NCBI RefSeq assembly: GCF_964340395.1
Contig: NC_135568.1
Coordinates: 6,454,079-6,518,078 of the forward strand
Length of the DNA stretch: 64,000 bases
From: Glandiceps talaboti
Taxonomy: Eukaryota; Hemichordata; Enteropneusta; Spengelidae
Direction of reading: 5' to 3'
The notes under the pieces are model-generated. The model was not told the origin of the DNA, made no database searches, and worked only from the letters and a program-made list of their open reading frames with translations. Within the stretch, counting starts at the first letter, position 1. Every line of letters starts with the position of its first letter. Made by a program: the position numbers and the translations under genes. Below, piece after piece: positions 1-13,375 of this stretch.

Positions 1-3000
1 ATGTGTTGTACTTTCTGCATCCACAAGGATAGATGAAGAGTTATGACTGAAGTTGATGTAGGTACTAATGTAAATGATGTCATCACCAGAAGTTCACCCA
101 TAAACCCTTGCAAAAAATCCCTAAAATGGCCGAAAAACATGTCAAGTGCAGAAGGGCTTCTTTGCAAGGTTTTAAAGTTGTAATAGTTACAAATGTACTA
201 TTTATCACCCATATCTTGTATACATTATAAGTAGAATAACAGTAATCAGCCAGTTACAAATAATTTGTTTTTATATAATTTTCCAATGATTAAAACAGAT
301 AACACAGACTGATTACACGGGCGCCAGTACAGACAACATTCTACCCAAGTCCTGCAGTGCGTCATAAAAAGTCACATTAAGGTCTCTTCAATAATTGATG
401 TTACTTGGCTTGACAATATAAAATATTGGGTCTTAAAAATCATTATTGCAAAGTCCATCAAGTCATCAATATTTCCCTTTGCTTCACTCTAACAAAATTT
501 AGTCTAAAAATTGAACCAACTATTATATACAAAGCCCTCCTATGTCAATATTTTGGTACGCGAAAAAAAATAATTTGGACTAATATTTCCCCGCTATGTG
601 ATGTACCAAGAACAATGTAGTAACTGTATTAAACATAGGACAGCTGTTTTAACACTCATGTTAATATATTAAAGATTAATGTGATATCAATCCTGATAAA
701 TTAAGAGAGATGAAACAAAGGCCTCTTTATAGCGAGCTATACAGATTTCACAGATGTTGCATAAATTTAACGACTGTTTTAGCCTTTGTTTTAGAACCCC
801 AGTAACCGAGACGAGAAATCTGGTTAAATTTATATACCTTCCCATACATGTACATACATGTACATGTACCACAAAACGCAACCTGATGTAAGAATATGGC
901 CAATCTGATTAGAATCTGTGGTAAAATGAGGATCGATTTCTTTATTTACATTTGTACCTGTATTTTCATCGCTTCATGTTGTTGTTAACGATTTTGTAGC
1001 TCTGGGTGATTGGCACTTGAGATGTGGGAAGGTGGTGATCATCCGGAACAACAAAATAAAAAACAAACAATACTAAGCAATGGAAATAGAGGTACATGTA
1101 CATAAAGAAATCGAGCCACATTCACCACATCAGATGTTAATCAGATTGGAACACAGCTTGATTCTTTTTATTTACCTCTACATCTGTCATATATTTATTT
1201 TCGATTTTTTTGTTCTAAGAATGATCACCTTCCACCTTCCTTTCTCGTACCATCAGGAGAGTTGAACTTGAAGTTCAAATCTCACAGTTTGACTGACAGA
1301 AATCAAAAGTAAACTGTATCCAAACTATTTCACTCAGCTATTAAAATCTGACAACCAAACGTAGCAGTTAATTGCAGGTCCTGCCGTACAACCAATTGTC
1401 AATACTTTTCCCATCATCCTTTGCATACAGGATGGATTCCAGCCTCAACATGTCTAGCAGCAATCCTCAGAGGGCTCAATTAGCGATAATTCTATTCCCT
1501 TTGACTACTACCTGGATAGATCTAATTGCTCTTACGCAACAACAATCATGTTGTGACATGACCATTTCAAAATCTAACAATAGACTACATCAAATTAATG
1601 GACAAGAACAAATTATTACAATTTCAAAACGCTTCCAGCTTTATACTCTATAAATTTTCATTCAAAGTGTTGTATTCTTAAATTCAATAAACAGAATAAT
1701 AGAGATATTAAAATATGTATTAATATGAAATTTAAAATGAACAGCATAATATCCGACACAGAGGTTCTACTGTAAATATTCCTGAGCTGCATAAACTGCT
1801 CTTTTCAATATTTGATCAGAATTATGATTCATATTTTATATATATGTGTGTATAAAACTTAATAATACACATGTATTACTAGCCTGGATGCCAACTGTGG
1901 TCTGAGTAAAGGTATAAATCGTAACGATATTGTATAGGAACTAAATTATGTATTACTGCTGATACCAGGGATCTAAGACTTAGACCACTAGGTGACAGCA
2001 GTAATTTGCGATGTAAGCCCTGTCCCCATGTGAATGAATTCAAAACACATTCAAACAGAATAAATTCAGTTTAACATAGATTCAAAACTGGTCTGTTTAC
2101 ATTAGAAATGTGGGCGAATGATTGGAGGATGTAAACCTTATTTGACCTAATCTATTCCGAATCGTTTCAAAAATCACCCCTGAAATTGTTTGAAAGTGAT
2201 TCAACTAAATCGGTGTAAAATCAATCCACATGTACAGTGTGTATGTACGTGGGATCAGGAAAACTAATTTTGAATCCTATTTCAAACTATGTATACGAAA
2301 TATGAGTAAAAACATTCAAAATTGCCATTACTTTCCCCGATTTTTCTTTGATATTACTGGCATTGGTATCATGACCTCAGGGTTTGTCACTGCTTATCTA
2401 GCAACTGGTAGTGACAAGCCTCCTTAGGTCACTCATAATTTCGTTAGCTGAACGAAGAATAATATTGGCAATGGGGAATGACATTATATAATAAATATGA
2501 TATCATCACATGGTCTAAATATGAATAATAGCATGATTCATGACTTTATTGATCATATAACTACTAATAGTTTTAATTGCCGCATAGAATGTTCTATAAT
2601 CAGAAATGAAAATACCATTACTCATGCCTACTCTGTAGGTTAGCATATTTTTTATTTAGGCAGTAAGCAGTCCAAAAAGTCTCAATGCTTTTAACTGAAA
2701 TTTGCCTTTAAAAAATCACAAATACTTGAAAAAGCTATGGAGTAATATAGAGAGTCCATGCAGATGTTAGCATACTTTTTAACAGCGAGAACATCCTATA
2801 CGGCTCCTGGGAGCAATTTTGAGAGATGTGCAACTACTAACAGATATTATCAAAATTAAATAAAATTTTGAATATATTCACCTTTCAATTGTAATTCAGA
2901 GTTTTTCCTACCTGTTTTTAAAGGAACACACTTAGACAGGACCAGTGTGCCCTCTAAGCCAACATGATACGCCACTGACACACACAGTTTCTAGTGACGC

Positions 3001-5465
3001 ACCAACATTTGTTGGTCCCTATCTCTTACTATGTGGTGACTCACAAGAAATCCCAGTTTTTCTCATTTGACTCACCACAACAAAATTTGGCTATCATTAG
3101 AGGGTACACTGGACAAGGCAACTATGGACAGTATACTTCAACATTTCTAAACCATGACAAATACATTGATCAGTCACAAATCAATACAAGGCAAAATCAA
3201 GGAGATATCAGTATCCCGTACAGCATTGACTCTGAGTGACAGAGTCCTAATTTGATGCTAAATTTAGACATGCTATATGCAAGCTCAGTATCACCATCAT
3301 CACAAAGCAGATGATAAAATTTTCTATATAGTGTTCTCAGTGTGTGAACTTAAGGGGAAATGACTACTGGTCATAAGGACCGACATGTAGCAAATGCTGC
3401 TGGTCCTTAAGGAAAACTGCTGGTCCATACTCAATGCAGTCCATGTTCACTACCTGTATCTACACCCCTCCCCCATTTACAGACTAAATGATTTTGAACT
3501 TTAATATGATACAGCATATCTTTAGATATAAAAGTAAAAGAGAGTACAACGAATTGTTCACTATCCACTATTATTTCATAAAATTTCCACTCACAGAGTC
3601 AAAAGTAAATTTTGGATTCCCAACCAAGTAATTTTTGACTCTGTGAGTAGAGATTTTCATTTGTAACTATGAACCCAGCTAGAGACTGCATATTCATTCT
3701 GTTCTTATAGACTATAGTGGTCTGAGACTGAATGTATTCATTCCACCATAGAAATACAGATCCATAGATTGTAGATAATATGGGTGAATGAATCAATAAA
3801 TCTACATTATCTGCAATCTCTAAGAGATCACAGTCCTCTCTTCCTCTCTGTACGATTCACTAAATTCTGAATCACATAATCCAAAGTCAGATTCATCGTC
3901 TGTGGCAACAGCTGATGTAGCTTTCCAACTCTTATCGAACGTAGACCCACACATTCACATCATAGCAGAAAGTTTTATCGCGTAACTATCCCTCTTGAAA
4001 ACTGTGTATTTGCTTTATTTCAATTTCCATCCACTCAGTGACACGGGGCGGTTTCGTCTTCCTTCGGTCTTTACATATGTAATGAAGCCCCCATAAAGCC
4101 CTACCCGTATACCCTACCGTGGTGTATTGAGTATCGTCTCTGACTGTTTGTGTAAGAAATCTGACCATGATGAAGAGAATGGCTAAACATGTCTTAAAGT
4201 GCGAGTTTTTTTGACGTGGGAACGTGATATGGTAACTGTACTATAATGTGTCATCCACTATGTACCCTGTTTGGCATGATGCAGTAATTTTCCAGATACA
4301 ACAATGGCAACAAAAATGCAACATTTCTAAGTCTAATCTAGTTGATTACAACATGACAGGACGTACATTATCATATGCATCAAATTGAAAGCAATCAGAC
4401 TACGCATTTTTTTTACTGTTTTTACAAAAAAAAACTATCGTACTGGAGATATCTTACGAAGTGTACCTGCCTTCTTTATCAGTTAAAACGCCATTTTCGA
4501 TCGCGGCAACAGACATGGGGAACTCCGGTAAATTGATCGGGAAACCCAATAACATTTACCGGCTATACCAGCCTTTAAAAAACAGTGTATGTTTCGTCTT
4601 TTTCTTCGGAAGCTCATTGCCGCCTTCTAAATATCGCCACATACTTTATAAATTCAACGTGGAACTGTCTCAAACACGTTAAAAGTTTCATACACTTCGA
4701 GCAGTAAACTTTACAACAATGATTAAATGAGTACGATATCATGGCGGAAAAAGACGTATGCGCTGAATGTGTAAAATGAGTCTGAATGTCTAAGACGCAG
4801 ATGATTAGACGCTGCATGCTACGTCATGTAGACATGATATCAACATTGGCAACAACACGTAGCGAGCTAGCTCTGTGCCGCTTGACTTGAACGAGATGTC
4901 GAGAGTAAAATAGGTAACACAAGATCAGATTCATGTAGGTGAAATTGGATATATCTTTGAATAAATGTTATTATTTACTCCAAATTTCAATCGGTCATAA
5001 GGACCGATACGTTGTTGTAATTCTGAAAAACCGTCGGTCCGAACGGAAATCTGTTGGTCTCGGGCCGAAGGACCGGCGTTAATTTCGCACGCTGAGTGTT
5101 CTCCCTCAACAAAGTAACAAGGTGATAAATCCTACTGGGTTTCCCAAATTCCAAAATAACTCCACCAAGTTGCAAAAATTAATGTTCATGGACTCCAGAT
5201 TCATAGTAATGGAAATTTCTGCTCATAGAATCAAAGCATTTCTTGGAAATGAATCCCAAAGTTTCACAAAATGTCTCGGGTAGATTTTATCTACTTACTG
5301 CCCTCATACAAATATCGTCTACTTTGAAATGTTGCCAAGAATTACGCTTTACTGCACTTAACATGTGTTCAGTTATTGCGGTGATTTCCTGCAAGGGTTT
5401 ATGGGAAAACCTTGCGTGATGACATCACAAATACCCTAATCTCATTGTCTAGACAAAAAAAAAAA
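1..5465. other. AT-rich region, no gene recognised
   Basis: No open frame here has splice sites plus a recognisable domain. The stretches around 3355-3440 and 4990-5110 share a short word (GGTCATAAGGACCGA) and the second ends with a sequence resembling the terminal repeat of the element at 10345-10633, so both may be remains of hAT-like DNA elements. The part from about 3.9 to 4.9 kb is somewhat richer in CpG than its surroundings. I see no RNA gene. Confidence 0.4.
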
Positions 5466-5717
5466 ATGTCAGATTTCAATATTTTAGGGCAAATTTCCTT
5501 CAAGTCTACACGCCAACGCTTTCATTCGAAAATATTTTGATGTGTGAAAATGTCAGATTTCAATATTTTAGGGCAAATTTCCTTCAAGTCTACACGCCAA
5601 CGCTTTCATTCAACAATATTTTGATGTGTGAAAATGTCAGACTTCAATATTTTAGGGCAAATTTCCTTTAAGTCTCCACGCCAATGCTTTCATTCGACAA
5701 TATTCTGATGTGAAAAT
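5466..5717. repeat. 84-bp tandem repeat, 3 copies
   Basis: Three near-identical 84-bp units start at 5466, 5550 and 5634; each begins ATGTCAGATTTCAATATTTT or a close variant. The third copy is slightly diverged and loses a few bases at its end. A poly-A run lies just before the first unit. No coding potential. Confidence 0.9.
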
Positions 5718-6720
5718 GTTTTACGCAACCACATCTTTGTCGACATAATTTTGAGGGGAATTTGTTTGAGACACTAGAGGTTAAAGGACATGCTTAGATG
5801 TGAACTGCGTATAATGTGACAAATCCCATGCTATCACTATCATCACAATCAATATAGCATATCACTTACAATATACGATTCCTTATGACGCACAGAATTA
5901 GGATTCCCCATATCTCTCAAAACACTTACCTCTACAAAATGTTTGACACTTTAGGTCTAAAAAGTCAGACAGAAAACTTGCACATCAAGGAACTTTCACT
6001 CAATTACGTTCATTTTTTAAGAAAGCACAAATTTGTTAAATTTTATGTGACATTTTTTGATGATTACAATCGACTACCGATACATCAAATTGACGTTTTC
6101 AGTGCTGTTGTAATGAGATAGATGATCTCAGTGGATCTCACCCCTATTACACAGAGGGCAACCATACACAACATCTGTTAAGGATTTCTACCCATTTCCA
6201 CATGGCTGCCTCAAACATTTTTTCACAATTTTTTTTTTCTCATTCTACCATAGTAGGAATGCTGTGATTCTTACATCATAGCATTATCAACGTTCATTTG
6301 ATTTTAAGTTTGTTACAAATTATCAAACTTTCTCAGAAACTTTTACTTTGCAAACTATAGGAAATACTGACAAGGGTGTCTATATTTAATGCTATGTTTC
6401 TCTCATAACACCTTAAAAGTGATGGGTAAATTTTGACCTTGACTCCCAAGAGCTTACTTCCTTCAGATAGTCATGAATATTCATCGTGCGTGTTCTCGGC
6501 ATGTCGTCTGCCTGCATAGATAACATACAAGTTGTTAATACATTTGTATATGCAGTACTAGTGTGTGCCTATAAGTGTGCACAGCACAGTGTAATGTTCT
6601 ATTCTTCTACACATATTTTTCTGTGCCACATGTTTAGCAGCACACTTGTTTTATCCCCTTTGCGAGAATAGATACGAACTCCTGAGATGCAAAGGGGTAC
6701 ACGACTGACAATTCACTTTC
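5718..6720. other. No gene recognised
   Basis: AT-rich sequence. The longest open frame (5885-6121, +) has no recognisable motif, and I do not consider it a gene. Confidence 0.35.
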
Positions 6721-6960
6721 CTCCAATAGCATTCATCCAAAATGACATCATATATATGTATGCAAATGAACACAAGTACCACTAAATGTTCTCCAATAGC
6801 ATTCATCCAAAATGACATCATGTATATGTATGCAAATGAACACAAGTACCACTAAATGTTCTCCAATAGCATTCATCCAAAATGACATCATGTATATGTA
6901 TGCAAATGAACACAAGTAAAAAAAACACTAAATGTTCTCCAACAGCATTCATCTAAAGTA
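6721..6960. repeat. 70-bp tandem repeat with octamer motifs
   Basis: Units start at 6721, 6791, 6861 and 6937 (70, 70 and 76 bp apart; the last is partial, and the third unit has an A-rich insertion). Units 1-3 each contain ATGCAAAT, the POU-type octamer, at the same place. Confidence 0.9.
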
Positions 6961-7492
6961 AGATCATGTATACTCTCTGCAAGTACATGTGATTGACACT
7001 TCTGGCAAGAAGTTGGCAAGAGTAATCGACACACAAGTCAATCAATACTTGGTGAATAGTTGGAATTTTGTCTGGATAACTTTGTGTCAGCTAGCACATT
7101 TTAACTTCAACACATACTCATGACAAATATGTCTGACACAGTAACGTTCCTTTCATCTAGTGTTTCAAATTCTATGACAAGTCTTCACACATGCTGGAAA
7201 TATCAACAGCACATGCAAAAAGTCCTTCACAGAAAAGCAGAACCACATATGAATAAAGTTGACTAGATGTGTCAACGTTAATCTTTCTTAATTATCAAAG
7301 GCCACGAGGATTAAAATTTAGTTATCCTATGTAATTCTCATGGCTTCAGTGATAAGATAAATCAAAGACCATGGGATATAAACAGAGTTTGAAGGCCAAG
7401 TTCAGATAATACATGATGTATATAAAAAAAAACAATCATGTATAAATAATGGGTCCTGAACAAAAAAATTATTTTATATATAATCATTTATA

Positions 7493-7756
7493 GGGTTGTC
7501 AGTGGCTGAGTGGTTTGCTTGTATGCCTTTTATCACTGAAGTCTGAGTTCAAACCAACCCTATGGTGACTTAGTTTGGTGTAAAAATTTCCCAGATCTGT
7601 ACGTAAGAAGGGTGATGCTCATTTTGACCCTGCCGAACAAAGCAGGTTTTCCCAGGGTACTCTGGTTTCCTCCTACTTCAACACTAGGGTACTCACTGCT
7701 CAGTGGCGACATTCAACAAATTTCTGAATTTAGATGAATAAAGATTATTATTTATA
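7493..7756 (+). mobile_element. tRNA-derived SINE
   Basis: The 5' end resembles a tRNA gene with RNA polymerase III promoter boxes: an A box (TGGCTGAGTGG, 7503-7513) and a B box (GAGTTCAAACC, 7545-7555). A body with 'AGGTTTTCCCAGGGTACTCTGG' type sequence follows (about 7640-7670), similar in style to conserved central domains seen in invertebrate SINEs. The element ends in an A/T microsatellite tail near 7735-7756 (ATGAATAAAGATTATTATT). It looks essentially whole. The SINE family name is not assigned. Confidence 0.75.
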
Positions 7757-7870
7757 TAGCATCATCCATATGACAGTAAAAAGTACAGACTACAGGATCC
7801 AAATATTGGGGTAAAAAGCCCGTCAAGAATATGAAATCATAAAATTTCTGGCCTCAATGTTTTTGCCCAG

Positions 7871-8265
7871 TTTTTATTGAGTGTTCAGAGGTGGAACGGT
7901 TAAGTTAATCACCTTTTATGACTACAGTCAAAGCTCAAATGGTTGGCTTTCATTTTATTATTCATCCAGACTATAGTATTGTTAAGTTTGACCCTGCTCA
8001 ACAAAGCGTCTAGGTACTTCACTATCCTTCTGTATACTGAACCCATGAAGGCAGGAAATCTGAACTTTTTAAGTTTGACCCTGCTCAAGAAAGGGTATGT
8101 TAACTCCAGGTACTTCACTATCCTTCTATATACTGAACTCATGAAGGCAGGAAATCTGAACTTTTTAAGTTTGACCCTGCTCAAGAAAGGGTATGTTATC
8201 TCCAGGTACTTCACTTACCTTCTGTATACTGAACCCATGAAGGCACGAATTTTGAATTTTTTTTA
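7871..8265 (+). repeat. Diverged SINE copy with 96-bp body repeat
   Basis: The start (about 7880-7950) aligns with the tRNA-like head of the SINE at 7493, including CCTTTTATGACT versus CCTTTTATCACT and a decayed B box. The following TTTGACCCTGCTCAACAAAGC matches the SINE body (TTTGACCCTGCCGAACAAAGC). From 7987 this body is repeated in tandem, with units at 7987, 8074 and 8170 (87 and 96 bp). Long open frames on both strands here are by-products of the repeat. Confidence 0.65.
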
Positions 8266-8466
8266 AGAAAAATATTTTGCTGAACTACAATCAACTATAA
8301 AGGTCATAATATTTATGTTATACTGAGGTATACTAAAATACTATATAATGGCTTGCCTGTAGTACGCATATAAGGTAACATTTGTCTACCTGTCAGTGAG
8401 ACCTCACAAATATTCTCAAATTTAATGCAGATAACCCCTATCCCCATCCATCCTTTACCCCTCCCT

Positions 8467-8491
8467 CACCCACCCACCCACCCACCCACCC
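8467..8491. repeat. (CCCA)n microsatellite
   Basis: Short run of CCCA/CACC units, about six copies. Confidence 0.9.
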
Positions 8492-10344
8492 CATTTTTGA
8501 ATGGTTAACTTCATATACATGTACAGGGTAATGGCTCTATATAATTTAACATACTCTGGTGAAACCTTTTTGCTAAAACATAGTAAAACAGCACACAAGG
8601 AACAGAGTGGAATATTGAGGCCAGGAGCTGCCCCTCCCCAATATTGTTATTCCAAAGAACATCATCATTACTGAGACTTGCCACCATTTACTTACATGAA
8701 AGCTATCACCATAGATTATGCAACACACTACCTTTTCAACATCTCCTTCACTTAAAACACACAATAGACACTGTAGAGATGCCACCCTGTTTAAATACCA
8801 CAGCCATTGAAACGAAATCACCCCTCACCATTTACTTGTAAATTCTCATGTCCAGAAAGCATACAATTTCTTTCGCATGAGGTCACTTGAGTAATTCTCT
8901 CTCAGTTAAAAACATCCCTGTGGTCTGAGCTTTAGAACTAAGAACGTTTTGAAGATCACACTAAATACCATCAGCTTAACACAAGTTGTTTACTAGTAGT
9001 GGGAATTTAAGACTTGGATATCAATGAAAAAGGCCTTCCGGAGTTCCCCTGTAGGTGGTTAATACTTTTTGCTTGGGTTTGTTTTGGTCACCTTTGGCCA
9101 TATGTAACCACTCTGCTTGTACCAAAGGATTTATGGTTTTTGTACAAGGTGTCATGTTACTGAAGGAAATTTAGTGTGCACCCACAGGGGAGATCAACCC
9201 ATTAGAAGTGTGTCAGAACTCTGAAGTAATTGTCGTCCCGGTAATTGAGTGGTCATGTCCGGACGTCACGATTAGTCTGCAAATATTCCCATTTTGGGAC
9301 GCAGTTGTTTTTCTAACCATTACTGATTCTTGCTCCAAGAGTAGCAGCAATTTGACTATCAATGGAGAAAAAAGAGCGCATTCAAGTAGTTACTTATAGA
9401 GGGTTCTTTGAGTTTTTTCCTCAACTTTATTTGAACAGTTCCCAACAAGTGTAATCACTCTGTCAGTAGGGTCTTATGGTTTTCACTGGATATATCACAT
9501 TACAAATGGAAAACTGCCATGGGAAAACACTAAACAGCAGATGTGATCATAAAATTACAGTAATGTTCTAAGTACTGTATACAACAGCTCACTGACAGAA
9601 TAAACATGTACATGCATGTCAAAAATATGAACAAAACAATAAGTTGAAATGACTGTCCTTGATCCAAAATATTTTGTTAAAAGTTGAATTTGTGGGTGTA
9701 AACCTTTCCACTGCACTTAATGGACTATAATTAGTAATTTACTATGGAGTAAAACAATATGCTAAAAACAGTATCTTGAAAGTGGCCATTACTTCTTCTT
9801 CATCTCTGGTCTTACTATAGTACCATTTACATGTATTCATTTGTTTTTAAAGAAATTCAGAAAAAGACTGTCACTTAAGTTTAATACAATGTACACTGTG
9901 CCCTTTTTGCAAAATAATTGTTTTTCCTTTTCATTTGAATTTCTAAAGAAATTAGCTGGTTTTATCTCCTAGGAGGTACATGTATGACCAACTAACGATG
10001 CATCTGGATGGTGTAATAAACAGGCTAGAAAAGTTCAAATTCACCCCAAAAGAATAATCTTGTATTTTGGAATTGGGAAAAAGTTATTTCTGGTAAAAAA
10101 ATGGCTAAAAGTTCAGCATTTGATCAGTTGACCAGTGAATACTATGACAGACAAATTTGTAGACTGTAACTTCTAAGATACATGTATATTGTGTTGTTCA
10201 GGTGATGGGCTTCGGTGAGTAATAATTGATGGCTTGCCATGAATGCTGTATCTTACAGACTAAGACTAAGAAATTTTGTGGTGTGAAAATTTATAATATG
10301 TTTTGGGGTAACAACTTGAAGTAATATGTCATTACGGTTGCTGT
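8492..10344. other. No gene recognised
   Basis: AT-rich sequence without a convincing exon. The interval 9045-9200 begins and ends with loosely inverted words (TCCCCTGTAGGTGG and the complement of CACCCACAGGGGA), so it may be a worn MITE. Nothing else can be supported. Confidence 0.35.
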
Positions 10345-10633
10345 CAGGGTTCGAAATTAACAGTAGTTCCATGCCCACAGACTACCAATTCTGGTCATGG
10401 GACTACCATAATTCGCTGATGATAGCCCACTCAGGCTACCGCTGATTATGTGATAAAGATGGAAGAATCATGGACATGAAAGTATTTTAATAATACAAAT
10501 ATTCCAATTTAAGAAATCTGTTTTCAGTTCAGGAATATCGGACTACAGGTCATAATCCTTGGGTTACCAATTTCTGAAACTGGTACTGGTAGCCCACTAG
10601 GACTACCACAGAAACAAGTTAATTTCAGCCCTG
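10345..10633. mobile_element. hAT-like non-autonomous element
   Basis: The left end reads CAGGGTTCGAAATTAAC and the right end, read on the other strand, CAGGGCTGAAATTAAC, giving terminal inverted repeats of about 16 bp that start with CAGGG, a style common in hAT transposons. The inside holds several short self-complementary blocks (GGACTACCA / TGGTAGCCC). No transposase frame is present. The flanking 8-mers are not a clear target duplication, so the copy is old or the ends are slightly misplaced. Confidence 0.5.
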
Positions 10634-11289
10634 GATGTAATGGTACCACCCACCACTACACTAATGGCATCAATTAAACCTAATTATTGTATTACACAAG
10701 TCTAAATTGTTACATTCAAACTTCTTTTTATTCTTCCAATGCAGATTAGCGACTACAGAGGACAATGCTGGTTGTTTTGCAATAGTACTACATTTCCACA
10801 TAACTTGAATACTTAACTCAAGTCAACATTGATTGCCATTGATAAGAGAGGCACAACATTGACTGGTTTGCCACAGTCCTTTTTTTATCCACACAACTTG
10901 TATGTGCAACACTGAGACAATTCAAAGAGTATCCACACTCAATATCTGAATAAACAACTCTACAACATTTCAATTCACACAACACCCGTATACTCCAATG
11001 ACCAATGGTCAGAGGAAATAACACAGGTCGAGTGGCTATAATGCCGTGTTCATCCAGTTACTAGTACATTTAGAAAACATAATTCAAATCATATTGATTG
11101 CCGATAATTTCGTCTAGCAAGCACAGTAGACAGCTGTAATTTGAAGGCATATATTTCAGTGCTGAGTAAAGATTTGATTTTTCATACATTTGTATATTTA
11201 CAATATTTGGTCCAAAAGCTAATGTTCGTAAAAAGTATCCTAATAAGGATTTTATCTAGTATGATCTCAAACCACCACTGTTTGGTGGT

Positions 11290-11680
11290 CTAAGCTACCT
11301 GTATGAGTATTACTAGTCTAGTTCCTGTACGACGCATTAGAATTACTGTGATCATCTCCAATCACATACAGGGAAAGTCATTATTCTAGCACAGAAATGT
11401 GATGACGTTATTGTGTCCCCACATGATTTTAGTTTCAGACTGGAGAGGTGAGTTCGGTTAATGAGCAATATAGTCTAAAGGAAGTAAGCAATTGCAACTG
11501 CCTGTCAATTTGTGAAAGATTACATTGACATGAGTTGTTTACCTTTCACCCAGGGGGTAGCACAGATTTTTGTGCTAGAATAACGATCTTCCCTATACAT
11601 GAGTGGAGATGATCGTATTGTAACACGTCATATAGGACCTAGACTAAAGTAATACAGGCAAGTCTACCTAGAGGACAAAT
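11290..11680. mobile_element. Fold-back MITE with ~110-bp arms
   Basis: Sequence 11290-11402 pairs with the complement of about 11566-11675. Shared words include GATCATCTCCA, TTATTCTAGCACA and TAGTCTAG. The two arms flank about 160 bp of unrelated sequence. There is no open frame for a transposase. The boundaries are approximate. Confidence 0.65.
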
Positions 11681-13001
11681 AATCACAGCTAGACAGTGTT
11701 GCTTTAAAGTACTAAGTGGTTTACAACATACAAAGAACTTGTGATTTATAACACACATGAAAGACGTGTCTGTGATGTCAATAAAAGAGGATACCCAGTC
11801 GGACATTAAATTAATCACCAACATTTCATTTTTATATCAGATTTTACAATATGTAATGACTTTCACAGCCATAGTATGACATCACTTCATCACTTTAGTT
11901 TATCCTTATGACTCTTTATCTTACATCAAAATATTTTCAAAAAAGATATCAAAATTTTGTTCTTTTTGAAACATTTTTGTAAGGGTACGATACCATCAAT
12001 AACGAAATAATGTGCTGCACAACCGTTATGACAAAAAGGAATTTGTACATGGATGTTCTAATTTCATTTTATGTTTAATGACAAAATCATGACATTTTTA
12101 TGATGTCGAATCACCAGTTTTATCGGACTATAAAAATCTTGAACATTATAAGCTTACACAAAATGGGTGAAACTTAATCCTGATAATGGTTTATATATTT
12201 GAAATGTTCATCCAGACAGGACCCTGTCTCATTATTTACAACATTTATAGCTGGGTCATGGCCATATTTTTCTGGTCAATTTTGAAACAATCCATTACAC
12301 ATTCGGTGACAAATCTCCTATCAAAGAGAATTTTGCAGATACTTTAACAACCCTACACAGATAAAGTCTTGGAAGGCAGTTTGGTTTTTCTGTAACATTC
12401 TTTATTTGGAATCTGAACACTTCTGTGTGCTGAAATCAAGTGTGCCTTCTATGTAAACAACAGACAATTTTTGCTGTGTGTCAAAATGTTGAAAATAATT
12501 AATAAGTTCTGTTGTGAGTCATTGGAATTTGGCACTGTGTGTCAGTGGTACATCATATCATTCTCGCAAACCAGAGCTATTATTTCTTTGAAATAAAAGT
12601 AGGGACCGGCTCATTAAGAATGGTACCGTAAACCAGTCGTGGTTTGCGACATTGCATCATATGGGCTTACAGGTTACACTGGTTCAAATGTCCATATTTT
12701 AAACTTTCATTTTTTGCAACTTTCCGTCTACGTTTGAATGCCAACGTGGTCTCTAAGATAGATCTGAAAGATTTGATGAAGGATAGCACTCTGTCTAGGT
12801 TGAGTACAATACTGGTTCCCAGCTACTACTACTGACTGTCATTTTAGTAAAGATCACTGTGTCACATATATTTGTTTTCAAATAGAGTACTTGTAAATAA
12901 CGTTATCACGACATTGTGTATTCTTACTCCATTAACTTCCACATCAAGATTTCAAATTTTCCATCATTATGATAACCACATCAATATGCATGGTGTACTG
13001 T

Positions 13002-13002
<1 letters not shown>
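11681..13002. other. No gene recognised
   Basis: AT-rich; the short open frames in it show no family resemblance or splice context. Confidence 0.35.
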
Positions 13003-13044
<42 letters not shown>

Positions 13045-13137
13045 ATGTGCGTGCGTATGTGTGTACGCGTGTGTGTGCGTGTGTGTACGCGTGTGTGTGC
13101 GTGTGTGTACGTATGTGTGTCTGTATCTGTGTGTGTG

Positions 13138-13211
<74 letters not shown>
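13003..13211. repeat. Compound (GT)n microsatellite
   Basis: About 200 bp of GT repeat interrupted by CGTGC, TACG and a CT run. Five listed open frames over it (Cys/Val or His/Thr repeats) are artefacts of the dinucleotide. Confidence 0.97.
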
Positions 13212-13212
<1 letters not shown>

Positions 13213-13273
13213 ATGCATGATTTATTGTGTATGTTAAGTAACTATGTTTTCCATACGTATACTTGTGTATCTA

Positions 13274-13375
13274 TAGCCCAGAGATTTGTTTTGTCTTACT
13301 ATCACAAGAAGCTCTCTACATCATTTGTGTAGAGAGCTTCTTGAGATAGTAACACGAAGAAAAATCTCTGGGCTA
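13274..13375. repeat. Hairpin-forming inverted repeat
   Basis: TAGCCCAGAGATTT at the left end pairs with AAATCTCTGGGCTA at the right end, and the match continues inward to CTCTCTACA / TGTAGAGAGC around a loop of only a few bases. The arms are roughly 47 bp. A partial third copy of the arm (AGAACTTCTTGAGAT) follows at about 13393. It could be a small fold-back element; a microRNA-like precursor is a weaker possibility. Confidence 0.75.

Noticed and set aside
3986-4168. 60-codon minus-strand frame in a CpG-richer patch
   Set aside because: Composition is protein-like but there is no homology I recognise and no partner exon.
7909-8266. Opposing frames of 101 and 107 codons
   Set aside because: They overlie the 96-bp SINE-derived repeat.
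12872-13332. Five overlapping frames rich in Cys/Val or His/Thr
   Set aside because: They only read through the GT microsatellite in different frames.
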